NCBI RefSeq assembly: GCF_900104795.1
Contig: NZ_FNTG01000002.1
Coordinates: 2,852,001 to 2,916,000, forward strand
Source of the DNA: Burkholderia sp. WP9
GTDB lineage: Bacteria; Pseudomonadota; Gammaproteobacteria; Burkholderiales; Burkholderiaceae
Direction of reading: 5' to 3'
DNA length: 64,000 nucleotides
Positions within the stretch are counted from its first letter, which is position 1. Every line of letters starts with the position of its first letter. Position numbers and translations under genes: made by a program. Shown here one piece after another: positions 37,425 through 46,473 of the stretch. The notes under the pieces are model-generated. The model was given only the letters and a program-made list of their open reading frames with translations, made no database searches and had not been told where the DNA came from.

Positions 37425-37449
37425 GGTGCGTCCCAATGCGGGACGCGCC
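37425..37449. terminator. Hairpin between cytochrome c gene and porin gene
   Basis: GGTGCGTCCC-AATGC-GGGACGCGCC forms a ten-base stem (one G.T pair) with a five-base loop. It starts about 20 bases after the cytochrome gene ends (minus strand). With no T-tract, partial termination or RNA processing between set A and the porin is the likely effect. Confidence 0.45.
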
Positions 37450-37467
37450 ACGCGAGGCAGCCTGTGG

Positions 37468-38838
37468 TCAGTGGCTCAACGCAGCGCCGGGCGGCAACTC
37501 GGGGGCGTGCACAGTCACTGTCTTGCGGACTTTGGCGACGTCCGTCGCGCTGACCGTCTGGCCGGTGTTGCCCCAACTGTTGCGCACGAAGTTGGTCACG
37601 TCGGCGACTTCCTGATCGTTCAAGCGCCAGCCGAACGCGGGCATGGTGAACGAGGAGGGCGCAGTCTTCGTGCCTTCGAGCGTACTGCCGGTGAGCAGCA
37701 CATGAATCAGCGACGTCGCGTCCTTGCCCTGCACGACCGGATTGCCGCTCAGCGCCGGAAACACGCGGTTGTAGCCGCGACCATCGCTGCGATGGCAAGC
37801 GGTGCAGTTGTCGCGATAGACGGCAGCGCCCGGCGCGGTGGCGTCGCCCGAGCGCAGCGCGCGCGCGGCCTTGTCGTCGTACACGTACGGCGTTTCCTTC
37901 GGATCGCTCGACGGCAGCGTCTTCAGATAACGCGCCATTGCCGTGAGATCGGCGTCGTTCATGTGCTGCATGCTGTGCTGCACGACATTCGTCATGCCGC
38001 CGAAGGCCGCGCTGTGCTGCGTGCGTCCGGTCTTCAGGAATTGCACGAGATCGACTTCGCTCCACGCGCCGATGCCGGTGCGCGGATTGCCGCGCAGACT
38101 CGACGGAATCCAGCCGTCGATCGTCGCGCCGCCCGCGAGGAACGCCGGACCGTCCAGGTCGCTCAACGCGCGTTCCTGCATCGTCGCCGCGCGCGGTGTA
38201 TGACAGGCGCCGCAATGGCCGAGACCTTGCACGAGATAGGCGCCGCGTGCGATGACTGGATCGGCGTAGTGTGTCGCGTCGAATGAAACCGGCTCGGGCG
38301 CGAACAGATGGCGCCAGATGCCGAGCGGCCAGCGCATCGACAGCGGCCAGACGATATCGACCGGACGGTTCTTCTGGTTGACCGGCGCGACGCCTTGGGT
38401 GAAGTACGCGTACAGCGCGTGCATATCGTCTTCGCTCAGGCGTGCATACGAAGGGTACGGCATGGCCGGATACAACGTATCGCCGTTCGGCTTTACGCCC
38501 GCGCGCACCGCGCGGTCGAACTGCGCGAACGTCCACGCACCGATGCCGCTGTTGCGGTCCGGCGTGATATTGGTCGAGTAGATCGCGCCGATCGGCGTGT
38601 CGAACTTCAGGCCGCCGGCAAATGGCTTGCCCGCGCTCGCCGAGTGACACGCAATGCAATCGCCGGCACGCGCGAGGTACTCGCCATGCGCAATCAACGT
38701 CGCGTCGCTCGGGTTCTGAGGCGTTGCCGCGTGCGCGGCGAACGTCGTCGCGCTCAACGCGGCGGCTGCGAACCACGACGCCGCGCTCACGCGCCGGATT
38801 GCCTGCGTGAGGCGTTTGAAATTGTTTTTCTTCGTCAT
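37468..38838 (-). CDS. Three-heme cytochrome c subunit of set A dehydrogenase
   Basis: This 456-residue exported cytochrome has a signal peptide (ending HAATPQ) and three CxxCH heme sites: CIACH, CGACH and CTACH. They are spaced as in the cytochrome subunits of gluconate and alcohol dehydrogenases. It takes electrons from the flavoprotein subunit and delivers them to ubiquinone or terminal oxidases at the periplasmic membrane face. Its ATG overlaps the flavoprotein stop by four bases. It is the third gene of set A and a paralogue of the gene at 59043. Confidence 0.92.
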   Translation of the reverse strand: MTKKNNFKRLTQAIRRVSAASWFAAAALSATTFAAHAATPQNPSDATLIAHGEYLARAGDCIACHSASAGKPFAGGLKFDTPIGAIYSTNITPDRNSGIGAWTFAQFDRAVRAGVKPNGDTLYPAMPYPSYARLSEDDMHALYAYFTQGVAPVNQKNRPVDIVWPLSMRWPLGIWRHLFAPEPVSFDATHYADPVIARGAYLVQGLGHCGACHTPRAATMQERALSDLDGPAFLAGGATIDGWIPSSLRGNPRTGIGAWSEVDLVQFLKTGRTQHSAAFGGMTNVVQHSMQHMNDADLTAMARYLKTLPSSDPKETPYVYDDKAARALRSGDATAPGAAVYRDNCTACHRSDGRGYNRVFPALSGNPVVQGKDATSLIHVLLTGSTLEGTKTAPSSFTMPAFGWRLNDQEVADVTNFVRNSWGNTGQTVSATDVAKVRKTVTVHAPELPPGAALSH

Positions 38839-40613
38839 ACGCTCACCAGCGGCCCGGGGTTCTTCAGATACTGCGTGCGGATGGCGCGCGCCGACCAGTA
38901 AGCGAGCGCCGCGGCAAGACCGGTCGGGTTATAGCCGATACCTTGCGGGAAAGCAGACGCGCCCATCACGAACACGTTATGCACGTCCCAGCTTTGCAGG
39001 TAGCGGTTCAGTACGCTCGTCTTCGGATCGGTGCCCATCACCGCGCCGCCCACCAGGTGAGTGGTCTGATAGCGGCGCGAGTCGAAGTGCGCGCCGAATT
39101 CGCGCGTGTAGACGTTGATCGATTTCGGACCCATTTGCTGCGCGATCTTCTGCATCTGGCCGGTCACGTAGCGGGCCATTTTGATGTCGTTGTCCTTCCA
39201 GTCGAAGGTCATGCGCAACAGCGGCTGGCCGTACGAATCGCGATAGGTCGGATCGAGATCGAGGAACACGTCGCGGTACGACATGTTGGTGCCGTGCGCG
39301 TCCATTGAGATGGTGTGCGCGTAGTGGTCCTTCACCGACTTCTTCCAGTCGACGCCCCAGTTGGGCGTGCCCGCCGGCGTTGCGATGCCGCTGATCGGCT
39401 TGGTGCCCGCCTGGTTCACCCACAGCGGCGAACCGCCGACAAAACCGAGCGGGCCGTGATCGAAGTTGTCGGCGTTGAAGTCGTCGACCGCAATGCCGTT
39501 GCCACCCGCGCCGATGAACGGATTGGTGAAGGTGTCCTTGTCGAAGAACGCGGTGATGGTCGAGAGGTTCTGATAGGCGAAGTTGCGGCCGACCACGCCT
39601 TCGCCCGAGATCGGGTCATACGGCTTGCCGATGCCGGACAGCAGAAGCAGATGCACGTTGTGATACTGGAACGCCGCGACGATCACCAGATCGGCCGGCT
39701 GAAACACTTCGTTGCCCGCCGGATCGACATACGTCACGCCTTTGGCGCGCTTTTTCGTGTCGTCGAGGTCGACCCGCAGCACGTGGCAGCGCGAGCGCAA
39801 CTCGAAGTTCGGCGATTGCTTCAGCGCGGGCAGGATATTCAGGTTCGGCGACGCCTTCGAATACATGTAGCAGGCGTAGCCGCTGCAGAATCCGCAGAAA
39901 TTGCAGGGACCCATCTGCACGCCGTACGGGTTCGTGTAGGGCCCCGACGTATTCGCCGAAGGCAAACGATACGGATTCAACCCGAGTTCGCGCGCGGCCT
40001 TGCCGAAGCGTTCGGCGGAATAGGTGTTCAGTTGCGCGGCGAGCGGAAAGTTGTCGCTGCGTGGCGCTTCGTAAATGTTGCCGTCGCCGACCACTTTGCC
40101 GTTGACCTTGTACGCCTGGCCTGAGGTGCCGAACACTTTTTCGGCGAAGTCGAAATGCGGTTCGAGTTCTTCATAGCTGACGCCGTAATCCTGAATCGTC
40201 ATGCCTTCGGGAATGAAGCGCTTGCCATAGCGTTCTTCGTAGTGACTCTTCAGACGCAGTTCTTCCGGCGTGATGCGGAAATGCACGCCCGACCAGTGCA
40301 GCCCCGCGCCGCCCACGCCTTCGCCCGGCAGAAACGCCGCGAGTTGCCGGTACGGCAGCGCCGTATCGCCGACGTTATGCCGGATCGACACGGTGGTCTT
40401 CGAGAGATCGAGGAACAGCTTCTTGCGGACGTTGTAGGTCAGTTCGTCGATCGTGTTCGGATACGCGCCGTCGGGGTAGGTGTCGCGATACTCGCCGCGT
40501 TCGAGCGCGAGCACGTTCAGTCCTGCTTCGGTGAGTTCCTTCGCGAGAATCGCGCCGGTCCAGCCGAAGCCGACGATCACCGCGTCGACATGAGGTTTGG
40601 TTTGAGTAGCCAT
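38835..40613 (-). CDS. GMC oxidoreductase, flavoprotein subunit of set A dehydrogenase
   Basis: This 592-residue GMC-family FAD enzyme has the N-terminal dinucleotide fold VIVGFGWTGAILAKELTEAG. Its C-terminal GMC part (NVFVMGASAFPQGIGYNPTG) is also clear. A Cys-rich motif CNFCGFCSGYAC near residue 240 marks the gluconate/FAD-glucose dehydrogenase group, where it holds an iron-sulfur cluster. It probably oxidises a sugar or sugar acid in the periplasm and needs subunit 3 for TAT export. Starts and stops overlap those of both neighbours. The exact substrate cannot be told. Confidence 0.92.
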   Translation of the reverse strand: MATQTKPHVDAVIVGFGWTGAILAKELTEAGLNVLALERGEYRDTYPDGAYPNTIDELTYNVRKKLFLDLSKTTVSIRHNVGDTALPYRQLAAFLPGEGVGGAGLHWSGVHFRITPEELRLKSHYEERYGKRFIPEGMTIQDYGVSYEELEPHFDFAEKVFGTSGQAYKVNGKVVGDGNIYEAPRSDNFPLAAQLNTYSAERFGKAARELGLNPYRLPSANTSGPYTNPYGVQMGPCNFCGFCSGYACYMYSKASPNLNILPALKQSPNFELRSRCHVLRVDLDDTKKRAKGVTYVDPAGNEVFQPADLVIVAAFQYHNVHLLLLSGIGKPYDPISGEGVVGRNFAYQNLSTITAFFDKDTFTNPFIGAGGNGIAVDDFNADNFDHGPLGFVGGSPLWVNQAGTKPISGIATPAGTPNWGVDWKKSVKDHYAHTISMDAHGTNMSYRDVFLDLDPTYRDSYGQPLLRMTFDWKDNDIKMARYVTGQMQKIAQQMGPKSINVYTREFGAHFDSRRYQTTHLVGGAVMGTDPKTSVLNRYLQSWDVHNVFVMGASAFPQGIGYNPTGLAAALAYWSARAIRTQYLKNPGPLVSV

Positions 40614-41347
40614 CAGCTGCGCTTTCCTTCGATCGACACCGGGCCATACGGATAGGCCGCGCCGTTCTGATTGACGAAGTCCATGAAATCGGCGCGCGCG
40701 CCGGGGAAGCCGATCATCTTCCAGCCGGCCATGTCGCGATTGCCGCCGTGGATCGGATCGCAGAAGTAGCCTTCGCGCGTGTTCTGCAGGAGTTGGCCGA
40801 AGAAAGTGGCGGCCGGCACGTCGACGAGATCGATCTTGCCTTTCTCAAGCGCGGTGAGAACGGTGTCGCGCGTCGCGGCGTCGAGGGCGTCGAAAGAATG
40901 CGCGTAGGTCTTCGCGCAATACGCATTGACCGCCGCAATACCGAGCCGGTAGAGATCGCGCGGCACGAGCTTCAACTGGTAGCCGAGTTCCGGCACGCCT
41001 TGCGCGAACGGACCCTGCATGTACCAGAGCGCGCCATGCGCGTACGGCGTATCCATCTGCCGGTCGATGAATTCGGGCACGCCGGCTTCGACGGCGCCGG
41101 GGCCTTCGCTATCCGCCGGAATCAGACGGTCGACCGCAGCGTGAATGAACGCCCATTCCTTCGCATCGAAGAAATGCGGCTTGTAGTCGGGGCCGGATGT
41201 GGGGTTTGCGGACGCGTTGGCGCTCGAACCGGTCGCGGCGTTGGTCGCGGACGGCTTGACGTCGCAGCCGGCGAGCGTGCCGGCCGGAACGAGGGCAATA
41301 GCCGTGCGCAAAAAGCCGCGGCGCGAGCTGAGAGGGGATGAAGGCAT
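40613..41347 (-). CDS. Gluconate 2-dehydrogenase subunit 3 family protein (set A)
   Basis: This 244-residue small subunit carries a twin-arginine signal (SSRRGFLRTAIALVPAGTLAGC), which can carry the folded flavoprotein across the membrane. The LAGC end also resembles a lipobox. Family signatures are WAFIHAAVDRLIPADSEGPG and YFCDPIHGGNRDMAGWKMIG. The ATG at 41347 is taken; the longer frame to 41398 lacks a signal. It heads set A. Confidence 0.9.
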   Translation of the reverse strand: MPSSPLSSRRGFLRTAIALVPAGTLAGCDVKPSATNAATGSSANASANPTSGPDYKPHFFDAKEWAFIHAAVDRLIPADSEGPGAVEAGVPEFIDRQMDTPYAHGALWYMQGPFAQGVPELGYQLKLVPRDLYRLGIAAVNAYCAKTYAHSFDALDAATRDTVLTALEKGKIDLVDVPAATFFGQLLQNTREGYFCDPIHGGNRDMAGWKMIGFPGARADFMDFVNQNGAAYPYGPVSIEGKRS

Positions 41348-41778
41348 GTTGTTGTAGTCACCAGATCGGAGCGCGCCATTGCGCCCCCGGGCAGTCATCG
41401 GAATGCCGGCGGTATCTTAAATGGAACCGGTTCCAAAGTCTTTTAACTTTTTTACAATAAGTTGTTTCATGAAGTGATGAAATGCGGGGTTTTTATAAAA
41501 ATTCCTTTTGAATCAAAGGTATTTTTTGCGTAAGCCACGGCGGTGGCGAGTGCGGAGCGTGGGTTTCGCGACTCGGTTGCGGCGCGTGCGCAACAGGCGG
41601 CAAATGGACGACCGGGAGCGTCTGCTTCGAGGAAGAAGCGGCAGGCGCGGCTCGTGGACGCTGCCGGTGCGCGCATTCGTCTGCGTTACACTTGCCCATC
41701 TTGTTTGCCGGGTCCCTTCATCCCGATGCCGGGTTCGCTACCGCGTTTCTCGGCCGCGCCGGAGGTGAAGGAACAACA
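41348..41778. other. Divergent intergenic region between set A and a LysR gene
   Basis: No gene is supported here. The region is AT-rich around 41435-41520 and holds the palindrome annotated separately. A GGAGGTGAAGGA ribosome-binding site for the LysR gene lies at its right end. Confidence 0.5.
41422..41435. promoter_or_regulatory. LacI/GntR-repressor-like operator palindrome
   Basis: TGGAACCGGTTCCA is a perfect 14-base palindrome with the ACCGGT core of LacI-family operators such as the gluconate repressor site. It lies 75 bases upstream of the first gene of set A. No LacI-family gene is in the window, so the repressor would act in trans. I saw no equivalent upstream of set B. Confidence 0.6.
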
Positions 41779-42681
41779 ATGGAAAACCTCCTCAAGAAGC
41801 TCGATCTGACTTCGTTGCGCCTGTTCGTCGCTGTCTGCCAGGAGCGCAACATCGCGCGCGCGGCGGAGCGTGAGTTCATTGCGTCGTCGGCCGTGAGCCG
41901 GCGCATCGCCGAGATCGAAGCGGTGATCGGCTTGCCCGTGATCCAGCGTCAGTCGCGTGGCATTGCCGTGACGCCGGTCGGCGAGACCGTGTTGCGTTAC
42001 GCGCTGGCGATCATCGGCAATATCGAACAGATGAGCGCGGAACTGTCGCGCTTCTCGTCGGGCGCAAAGGGGCGCGTGAGGTTGGTGGCGAATCTGTCCT
42101 CGATCGTGCAGTTCCTGCCGGAAGACGTGGCCGCGTTCGAACGCGCGTTTCCCGAAGTGTCGATCGAACTGGAAGAGGAGAACAGCACCGACGTGCTGCG
42201 CATAGTCGGTGAGCATGGCGCGGACTTCGGCATCTGCAATCCGGTGGCCGGCAGCGAAGCGTTCGAGCAGGTGCCGTACCGGCAAGACCGGCTGGCGGTG
42301 CTGGTGCCGGGCGGCCATCGGCTTGCCGGCGCGCTGCGCGTGAGGTTCGACGAACTGCTCGACGACAGTTTAGTCGGCCTGCGCAGCGAGAGCGCGCTGA
42401 CGCAACTGCTCACGCAGCAGGCGGCCAGTGCGGGGCGGCAACTCGACGTGAAGATCCGCGTGAGCAGCCTCGACGCGCTGTGCCGGATGGTGCACGCCGG
42501 GCTCGGCATCGCGATCGTGCCCGAGCAGGTTGGGCTGCTCTATGTGAATGCGCTCGACGTGCGCCTACTCTCGCTGAGCGATGAGTGGGCAGTGCGACGC
42601 CTCATCATGATCTTCAAGGCGCGCGACCAGTTGAGCGCGAGCGCGGCGGCGCTGGTCGGGTTTCTCGGCAAGGGCGTTTGA
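41779..42681 (+). CDS. LysR-family transcriptional regulator
   Basis: This 300-residue regulator has the winged helix LRLFVAVCQERNIARAAERE and a LysR substrate domain (LVPGGHRLAGALRVRFDELL). A GGAGGTGAAGGA site precedes the ATG at 41779. It is divergent from dehydrogenase set A and lies 200 bases before the aconitase-family gene on its own strand, so it may control either. Inducer unknown. Confidence 0.9.
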   Translation: MENLLKKLDLTSLRLFVAVCQERNIARAAEREFIASSAVSRRIAEIEAVIGLPVIQRQSRGIAVTPVGETVLRYALAIIGNIEQMSAELSRFSSGAKGRVRLVANLSSIVQFLPEDVAAFERAFPEVSIELEEENSTDVLRIVGEHGADFGICNPVAGSEAFEQVPYRQDRLAVLVPGGHRLAGALRVRFDELLDDSLVGLRSESALTQLLTQQAASAGRQLDVKIRVSSLDALCRMVHAGLGIAIVPEQVGLLYVNALDVRLLSLSDEWAVRRLIMIFKARDQLSASAAALVGFLGKGV

Positions 42682-42879
42682 TCGCTGCGGCGGCCGCGAA
42701 TCGGCGGAGGCATGTCTTTGCCGATATGTCCTCTGCGAACGATGCGTCGAAGCCTGGCTCATGTCGGAAGTGATCGCGCCAGCCAACGCCGATCATCGCC
42801 AAACGAGAGGTCTGCGTTGCCGCACCGGCACTTCGGCATTGCCCGCGCGCGCCGTATAGTGAGCGCAAGGAGAATGCTC

Positions 42880-44829
42880 ATGCGCGATGCGATTCGTCTG
42901 GACGGCCGCGTGCTGTACCTGTCTCAAGACCCCGCGGTGATCGATGCCCAACTCGCCGGCGAAAATTTCACGCGCGCCACGGCGGGCCCGTTGCGCGACA
43001 ACGTTTCCACCGACGAGATCACGCCAGTCACCGTCATGCTCACGTATGACGAACGCCTCGGCCAGTATCCGTACGTCGGTTTCAAAGCCGGCGAGCGCAT
43101 GCCGATCGGCCGCAATGCGGTCAAGAACGGCGGCTTTCAGGTGACGGTGGCGGGCAAGCGCTACGGCAAGGGTTCGTCGCGCGAATCGAGTCCGTTGGCT
43201 GAACTCTCGGCCGGTATCCGGCTGATTGTCGCGGAGAGTTTCGAGCGCATCTATCAGCAGAATTGCGACAACATCGGCATTCTCACCACGACCGATTTCT
43301 CCGTGCTCGATCGTTTGAGCGCGGGAGAAGCGGTGCCCATCGACGAGTTTCTCAAAGGCCGCGACGCGCTCACGCAGCAGATCATTCGCAGCGGCGGCCT
43401 GCTCGCGTACAGCAAGTTCGCTGACTGGCCCGCGCCGTGCACGGCCGATCACGCGGAGATTGCGCAGCCAACGGAGCCGAAGACGCTGGTCGAGAAGATC
43501 ATCGAACGGCATCTGCATCCGGGCGGCTTAGGGGCGCAGCGCGGTGACGGCGTCTTCATTGCGGCGGACTGGCGCTTCAGTCACGATTACTTCACCGGCA
43601 TGTGCGCGCACCTCATGCACCGCGCGTTCGGCAAGCCGGCGCCGCTGCATGCGCCGGATCACATTATCGCGTTCCAGGATCATCTGGTGCTCGCTTCGCA
43701 GAGCATTCCGCACGTGCGTGACGGTTTGCTGCCGGGCGTCGCCAATCTGATGGAAGGCCATACGTCGTTCTCGCGTGATTATCCGGTTCGCTCGCACGGC
43801 GCGCTCGATGGCATGCCGGGCTCCGAAGGCATCTGTCATGCGCTGATGGCCGAGCAATACGCATTGCCGGGGCAAGTGGCGTGCGGCACCGATTCGCATA
43901 CGCCGCATTCGGGCGCGCTCGGCTGCCTCGCATTCGGTGCGGGCGCAACGGAAATCGCCAATAGCTGGGTGACGGGTTACGTGCGCTGCAAAGTGCCGGA
44001 GACGTTGCGCATCGAAATCAGCGGGCAATTGCGCGACGGCGTGACCGCGAAAGACGTGGTGCTGCATCTTTTGCAAATGGACGCGATCCGCTCGGGTGGC
44101 GCGATCGGTCTGGTGTTCGAATACGGCGGCGCGGCGGTGCGCGCCATGTCGATCGACGAGCGCGCGACCTTGACCAACATGGTCGCGGAACTGGGCGGCT
44201 TCACCGGTATCGTCGAACCGGACGAACGCACGGTGGCGTTTCTGAAAGAGCGGCGCGGCGTGGATTTCAGCCTTGAAAGCTGGATGAAAAGCGATGCGGG
44301 CGCGATCTATCGCGACACGATTCAGATCGATGCAAGCGCGATCGAGCCCATGCTCGCGCGTCCCGGCGATCCCGGCAACGGGGTGCCGGCGCCGCAACTG
44401 GAACAGGACGTCGCTATCGATATCGCTTACGGTGGCTCATGCACCGCAGGCAAGCGCGAGGATTTCGACTTCTATCACGAGGTGTTGCGCTGGGGCGTCG
44501 AGCAGGGCCTCCGTGTACCTGAGGGCACGCGTCTATTTCTGCAGTTCGGCACCATGGCGGTGCGCGCGTATTGCGAGGAACAGGGCTATTTGCAGGTCTT
44601 CGAGCGCGCGGGTGTGACGCTCGTCATGCCGGGCTGCGGGTCGTGCGCGAATTGCGGGCCGGGCCAATCGGCCGAGGCGAACGAGGTGACGATCAGCGCG
44701 ATCAACCGCAATTTCCCGGGCCGTTCGGGGCCGGGCAACGTGTGGCTCGCGAGTCCGTATACGGTGGCGGCGAGCGCGTTGGCCGGAAAAATCACCACCT
44801 TCGAGCAATTGAAGCGCGTGCACGGCTAG
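42880..44829 (+). CDS. Aconitase/isopropylmalate-dehydratase family protein with LeuD-like domain first
   Basis: This 649-residue hydro-lyase carries the small swivel (LeuD-like) domain at its N-terminus (GPLRDNVSTDEITPVTV, then GKRYGKGSSRESSPLAEL) and the large LeuC-like domain after about residue 190. The usual aconitase order is the reverse. The large domain has GTDSHTPHSG and GGSCTAGKRED. The paired cluster cysteines are in PGCGSCANCGPG, so an Fe-S cluster is likely. GGAG favours the ATG at 42880; an ATG two codons upstream is possible. It is followed by an MFS transporter, which suggests catabolism of an imported organic acid. The substrate is unknown. Confidence 0.85.
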   Translation: MRDAIRLDGRVLYLSQDPAVIDAQLAGENFTRATAGPLRDNVSTDEITPVTVMLTYDERLGQYPYVGFKAGERMPIGRNAVKNGGFQVTVAGKRYGKGSSRESSPLAELSAGIRLIVAESFERIYQQNCDNIGILTTTDFSVLDRLSAGEAVPIDEFLKGRDALTQQIIRSGGLLAYSKFADWPAPCTADHAEIAQPTEPKTLVEKIIERHLHPGGLGAQRGDGVFIAADWRFSHDYFTGMCAHLMHRAFGKPAPLHAPDHIIAFQDHLVLASQSIPHVRDGLLPGVANLMEGHTSFSRDYPVRSHGALDGMPGSEGICHALMAEQYALPGQVACGTDSHTPHSGALGCLAFGAGATEIANSWVTGYVRCKVPETLRIEISGQLRDGVTAKDVVLHLLQMDAIRSGGAIGLVFEYGGAAVRAMSIDERATLTNMVAELGGFTGIVEPDERTVAFLKERRGVDFSLESWMKSDAGAIYRDTIQIDASAIEPMLARPGDPGNGVPAPQLEQDVAIDIAYGGSCTAGKREDFDFYHEVLRWGVEQGLRVPEGTRLFLQFGTMAVRAYCEEQGYLQVFERAGVTLVMPGCGSCANCGPGQSAEANEVTISAINRNFPGRSGPGNVWLASPYTVAASALAGKITTFEQLKRVHG

Positions 44830-44954
44830 AATGCTGGCCGGACCTCGGGTCCGGCATCTTCATCGCGCGTATGACGCACGAAAGTACGAGAGGCCGGCAC
44901 GAGACCGGCCCCGTGAGCTATAGACTTTTGCGGTCGACAGAGGAGACAAACAAC

Positions 44955-46424
44955 ATGGCATCCCCAGATCATGCCGGTTCCGTCGCGAAGAGCGGTGGCG
45001 CGGCGTATTCCGATATCGCGGCGACCCGTGCGGCTGCAGCCGCGGCCACGCCGCTCGACGCCGGCAGCATTTCCGCGCGCCTCGACCGGCTGCCCGCCAC
45101 ACGTTCTGTCTGGAAGCTCGTGGTGCTGCTAAGCCTCGGCTTCTTCTTCGAACTCTACGATCTGTTGTACTCGGGTTATGTCGCGCCGGGTCTCGTCAAA
45201 AGCGGCCTGCTGAGTGCGACCACGCATGGCCTGTTCGGCACGACCGGCGTTGCGAGTTTCATTGCCGCGCTGTTCAGCGGCCTCTTTATCGGCACGATCG
45301 CCTGTGGCTTTCTGGCGGATCGCTTCGGACGCCGCGCGGTGTTCACCTATTCGCTGCTCTGGTACACGGCGGCCAATGTCGTGATGGCGTTTCAGGAAAC
45401 GGCTACCGGGCTGAACTTCTGGCGCTTCGTGGCGGGCGTCGGCATCGGCGTCGAACTGGTGACGATCGGCACGTACATTTCCGAACTGGTGCCCAAGCAG
45501 ATTCGCGGCCGCGCATTCGCGTGCGAGCAGGCAGTCGGTTTTACGGCGGTGCCGGTGGTGGCGTTTCTCTCGTATCTGCTGGTGCCGCGCACGCTGCTCG
45601 GCCTCGACGGCTGGCGCTGGGTCGTGCTGATTGGCGCACATGGCGCACTGTTCGTGTGGTGGATTCGCCGCGCGTTGCCGGAAAGCCCGCGTTGGCTCGC
45701 ACAGCAAGGACGTCTTGCCGAAGCCGATCGTGTGATGAGCGAGCTCGAAGCGAAAGTGCGCCGCGAATACGGTCGTGAGTTGCCGCCGCCCGCAGCGTCG
45801 GTGCCGGTGGCGCCGCGCGGCAGCTTCCGCGATATGTGGGTGCCGCCGTATCGCAGCCGCACGCTGATGATGACGATCTTCAACATCTTTCAGACGGTGG
45901 GCTTTTACGGCTTTGCGAATTGGGTGCCGACGCTGCTGATCAAGCAGGGCATTACGATTACCACGAGCCTGATGTATTCGAGTGTGATCGCGCTGGCCGC
46001 GCCGCTTGGGCCGGTGATTGGGCTCTTCATTGGCGACCGCTTCGAGCGCAAGACAGTGATCGTGGTGATGGCGGGTGTAAATATCGTCTGCGGGCTGTGG
46101 TTCAGTCAGGCCTCCGGCGCGGTGCTGCTGGTGACATTAGGAGTCTGTCTGACGCTTGCCGGCAACATCATTTCGTATAGCTATCACGCGTATCAGACCG
46201 AGCTTTTTCCGACCAGCATTCGGGCAAGGGCGGTGGGCTTCGTTTATTCGTGGAGCCGGTTTTCGGCTATTTTCACGGCGTTTCTGATCGCGGCGGTGTT
46301 GAAGGAGTTTGGCACCACGGGCGTGTTTGTGTTCATCGCCGGGGCGATGCTGATCGTAATGCTGGCGATTGGATTGATCGGGCCGCGCACGAAGGGGCTC
46401 GAGCTGGAGAAGATCTCGAAGTAG
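44955..46424 (+). CDS. MFS transporter, sugar/organic-acid porter type
   Basis: This 489-residue transporter has twelve hydrophobic segments and MFS motifs GFLADRFGRRAVF, a long central loop and PESPRWLAQQGRLAEADRVM. An approximately 45-residue Ala-rich cytosolic leader precedes helix 1. GAGGAGACA lies before the ATG. It follows the aconitase-family gene by 125 bases on the same strand and ends at a clear terminator, so the two probably form a transport/catabolism unit. Confidence 0.88.
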   Translation: MASPDHAGSVAKSGGAAYSDIAATRAAAAAATPLDAGSISARLDRLPATRSVWKLVVLLSLGFFFELYDLLYSGYVAPGLVKSGLLSATTHGLFGTTGVASFIAALFSGLFIGTIACGFLADRFGRRAVFTYSLLWYTAANVVMAFQETATGLNFWRFVAGVGIGVELVTIGTYISELVPKQIRGRAFACEQAVGFTAVPVVAFLSYLLVPRTLLGLDGWRWVVLIGAHGALFVWWIRRALPESPRWLAQQGRLAEADRVMSELEAKVRREYGRELPPPAASVPVAPRGSFRDMWVPPYRSRTLMMTIFNIFQTVGFYGFANWVPTLLIKQGITITTSLMYSSVIALAAPLGPVIGLFIGDRFERKTVIVVMAGVNIVCGLWFSQASGAVLLVTLGVCLTLAGNIISYSYHAYQTELFPTSIRARAVGFVYSWSRFSAIFTAFLIAAVLKEFGTTGVFVFIAGAMLIVMLAIGLIGPRTKGLELEKISK

Positions 46425-46429
46425 CGAGC

Positions 46430-46460
46430 CGCCCGTCTGATGCGGGCGTTTCGTTTTTTT
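46430..46460 (+). terminator. Intrinsic terminator after MFS gene
   Basis: CGCCCG-TCTGATG-CGGGCG stem-loop is followed by TTTCGTTTTTTT. It lies six bases after the MFS stop and is the only textbook rho-independent terminator I see in the window. It works on the + strand only. Confidence 0.85.
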
Positions 46461-46473
46461 GGTGAATTGAACG

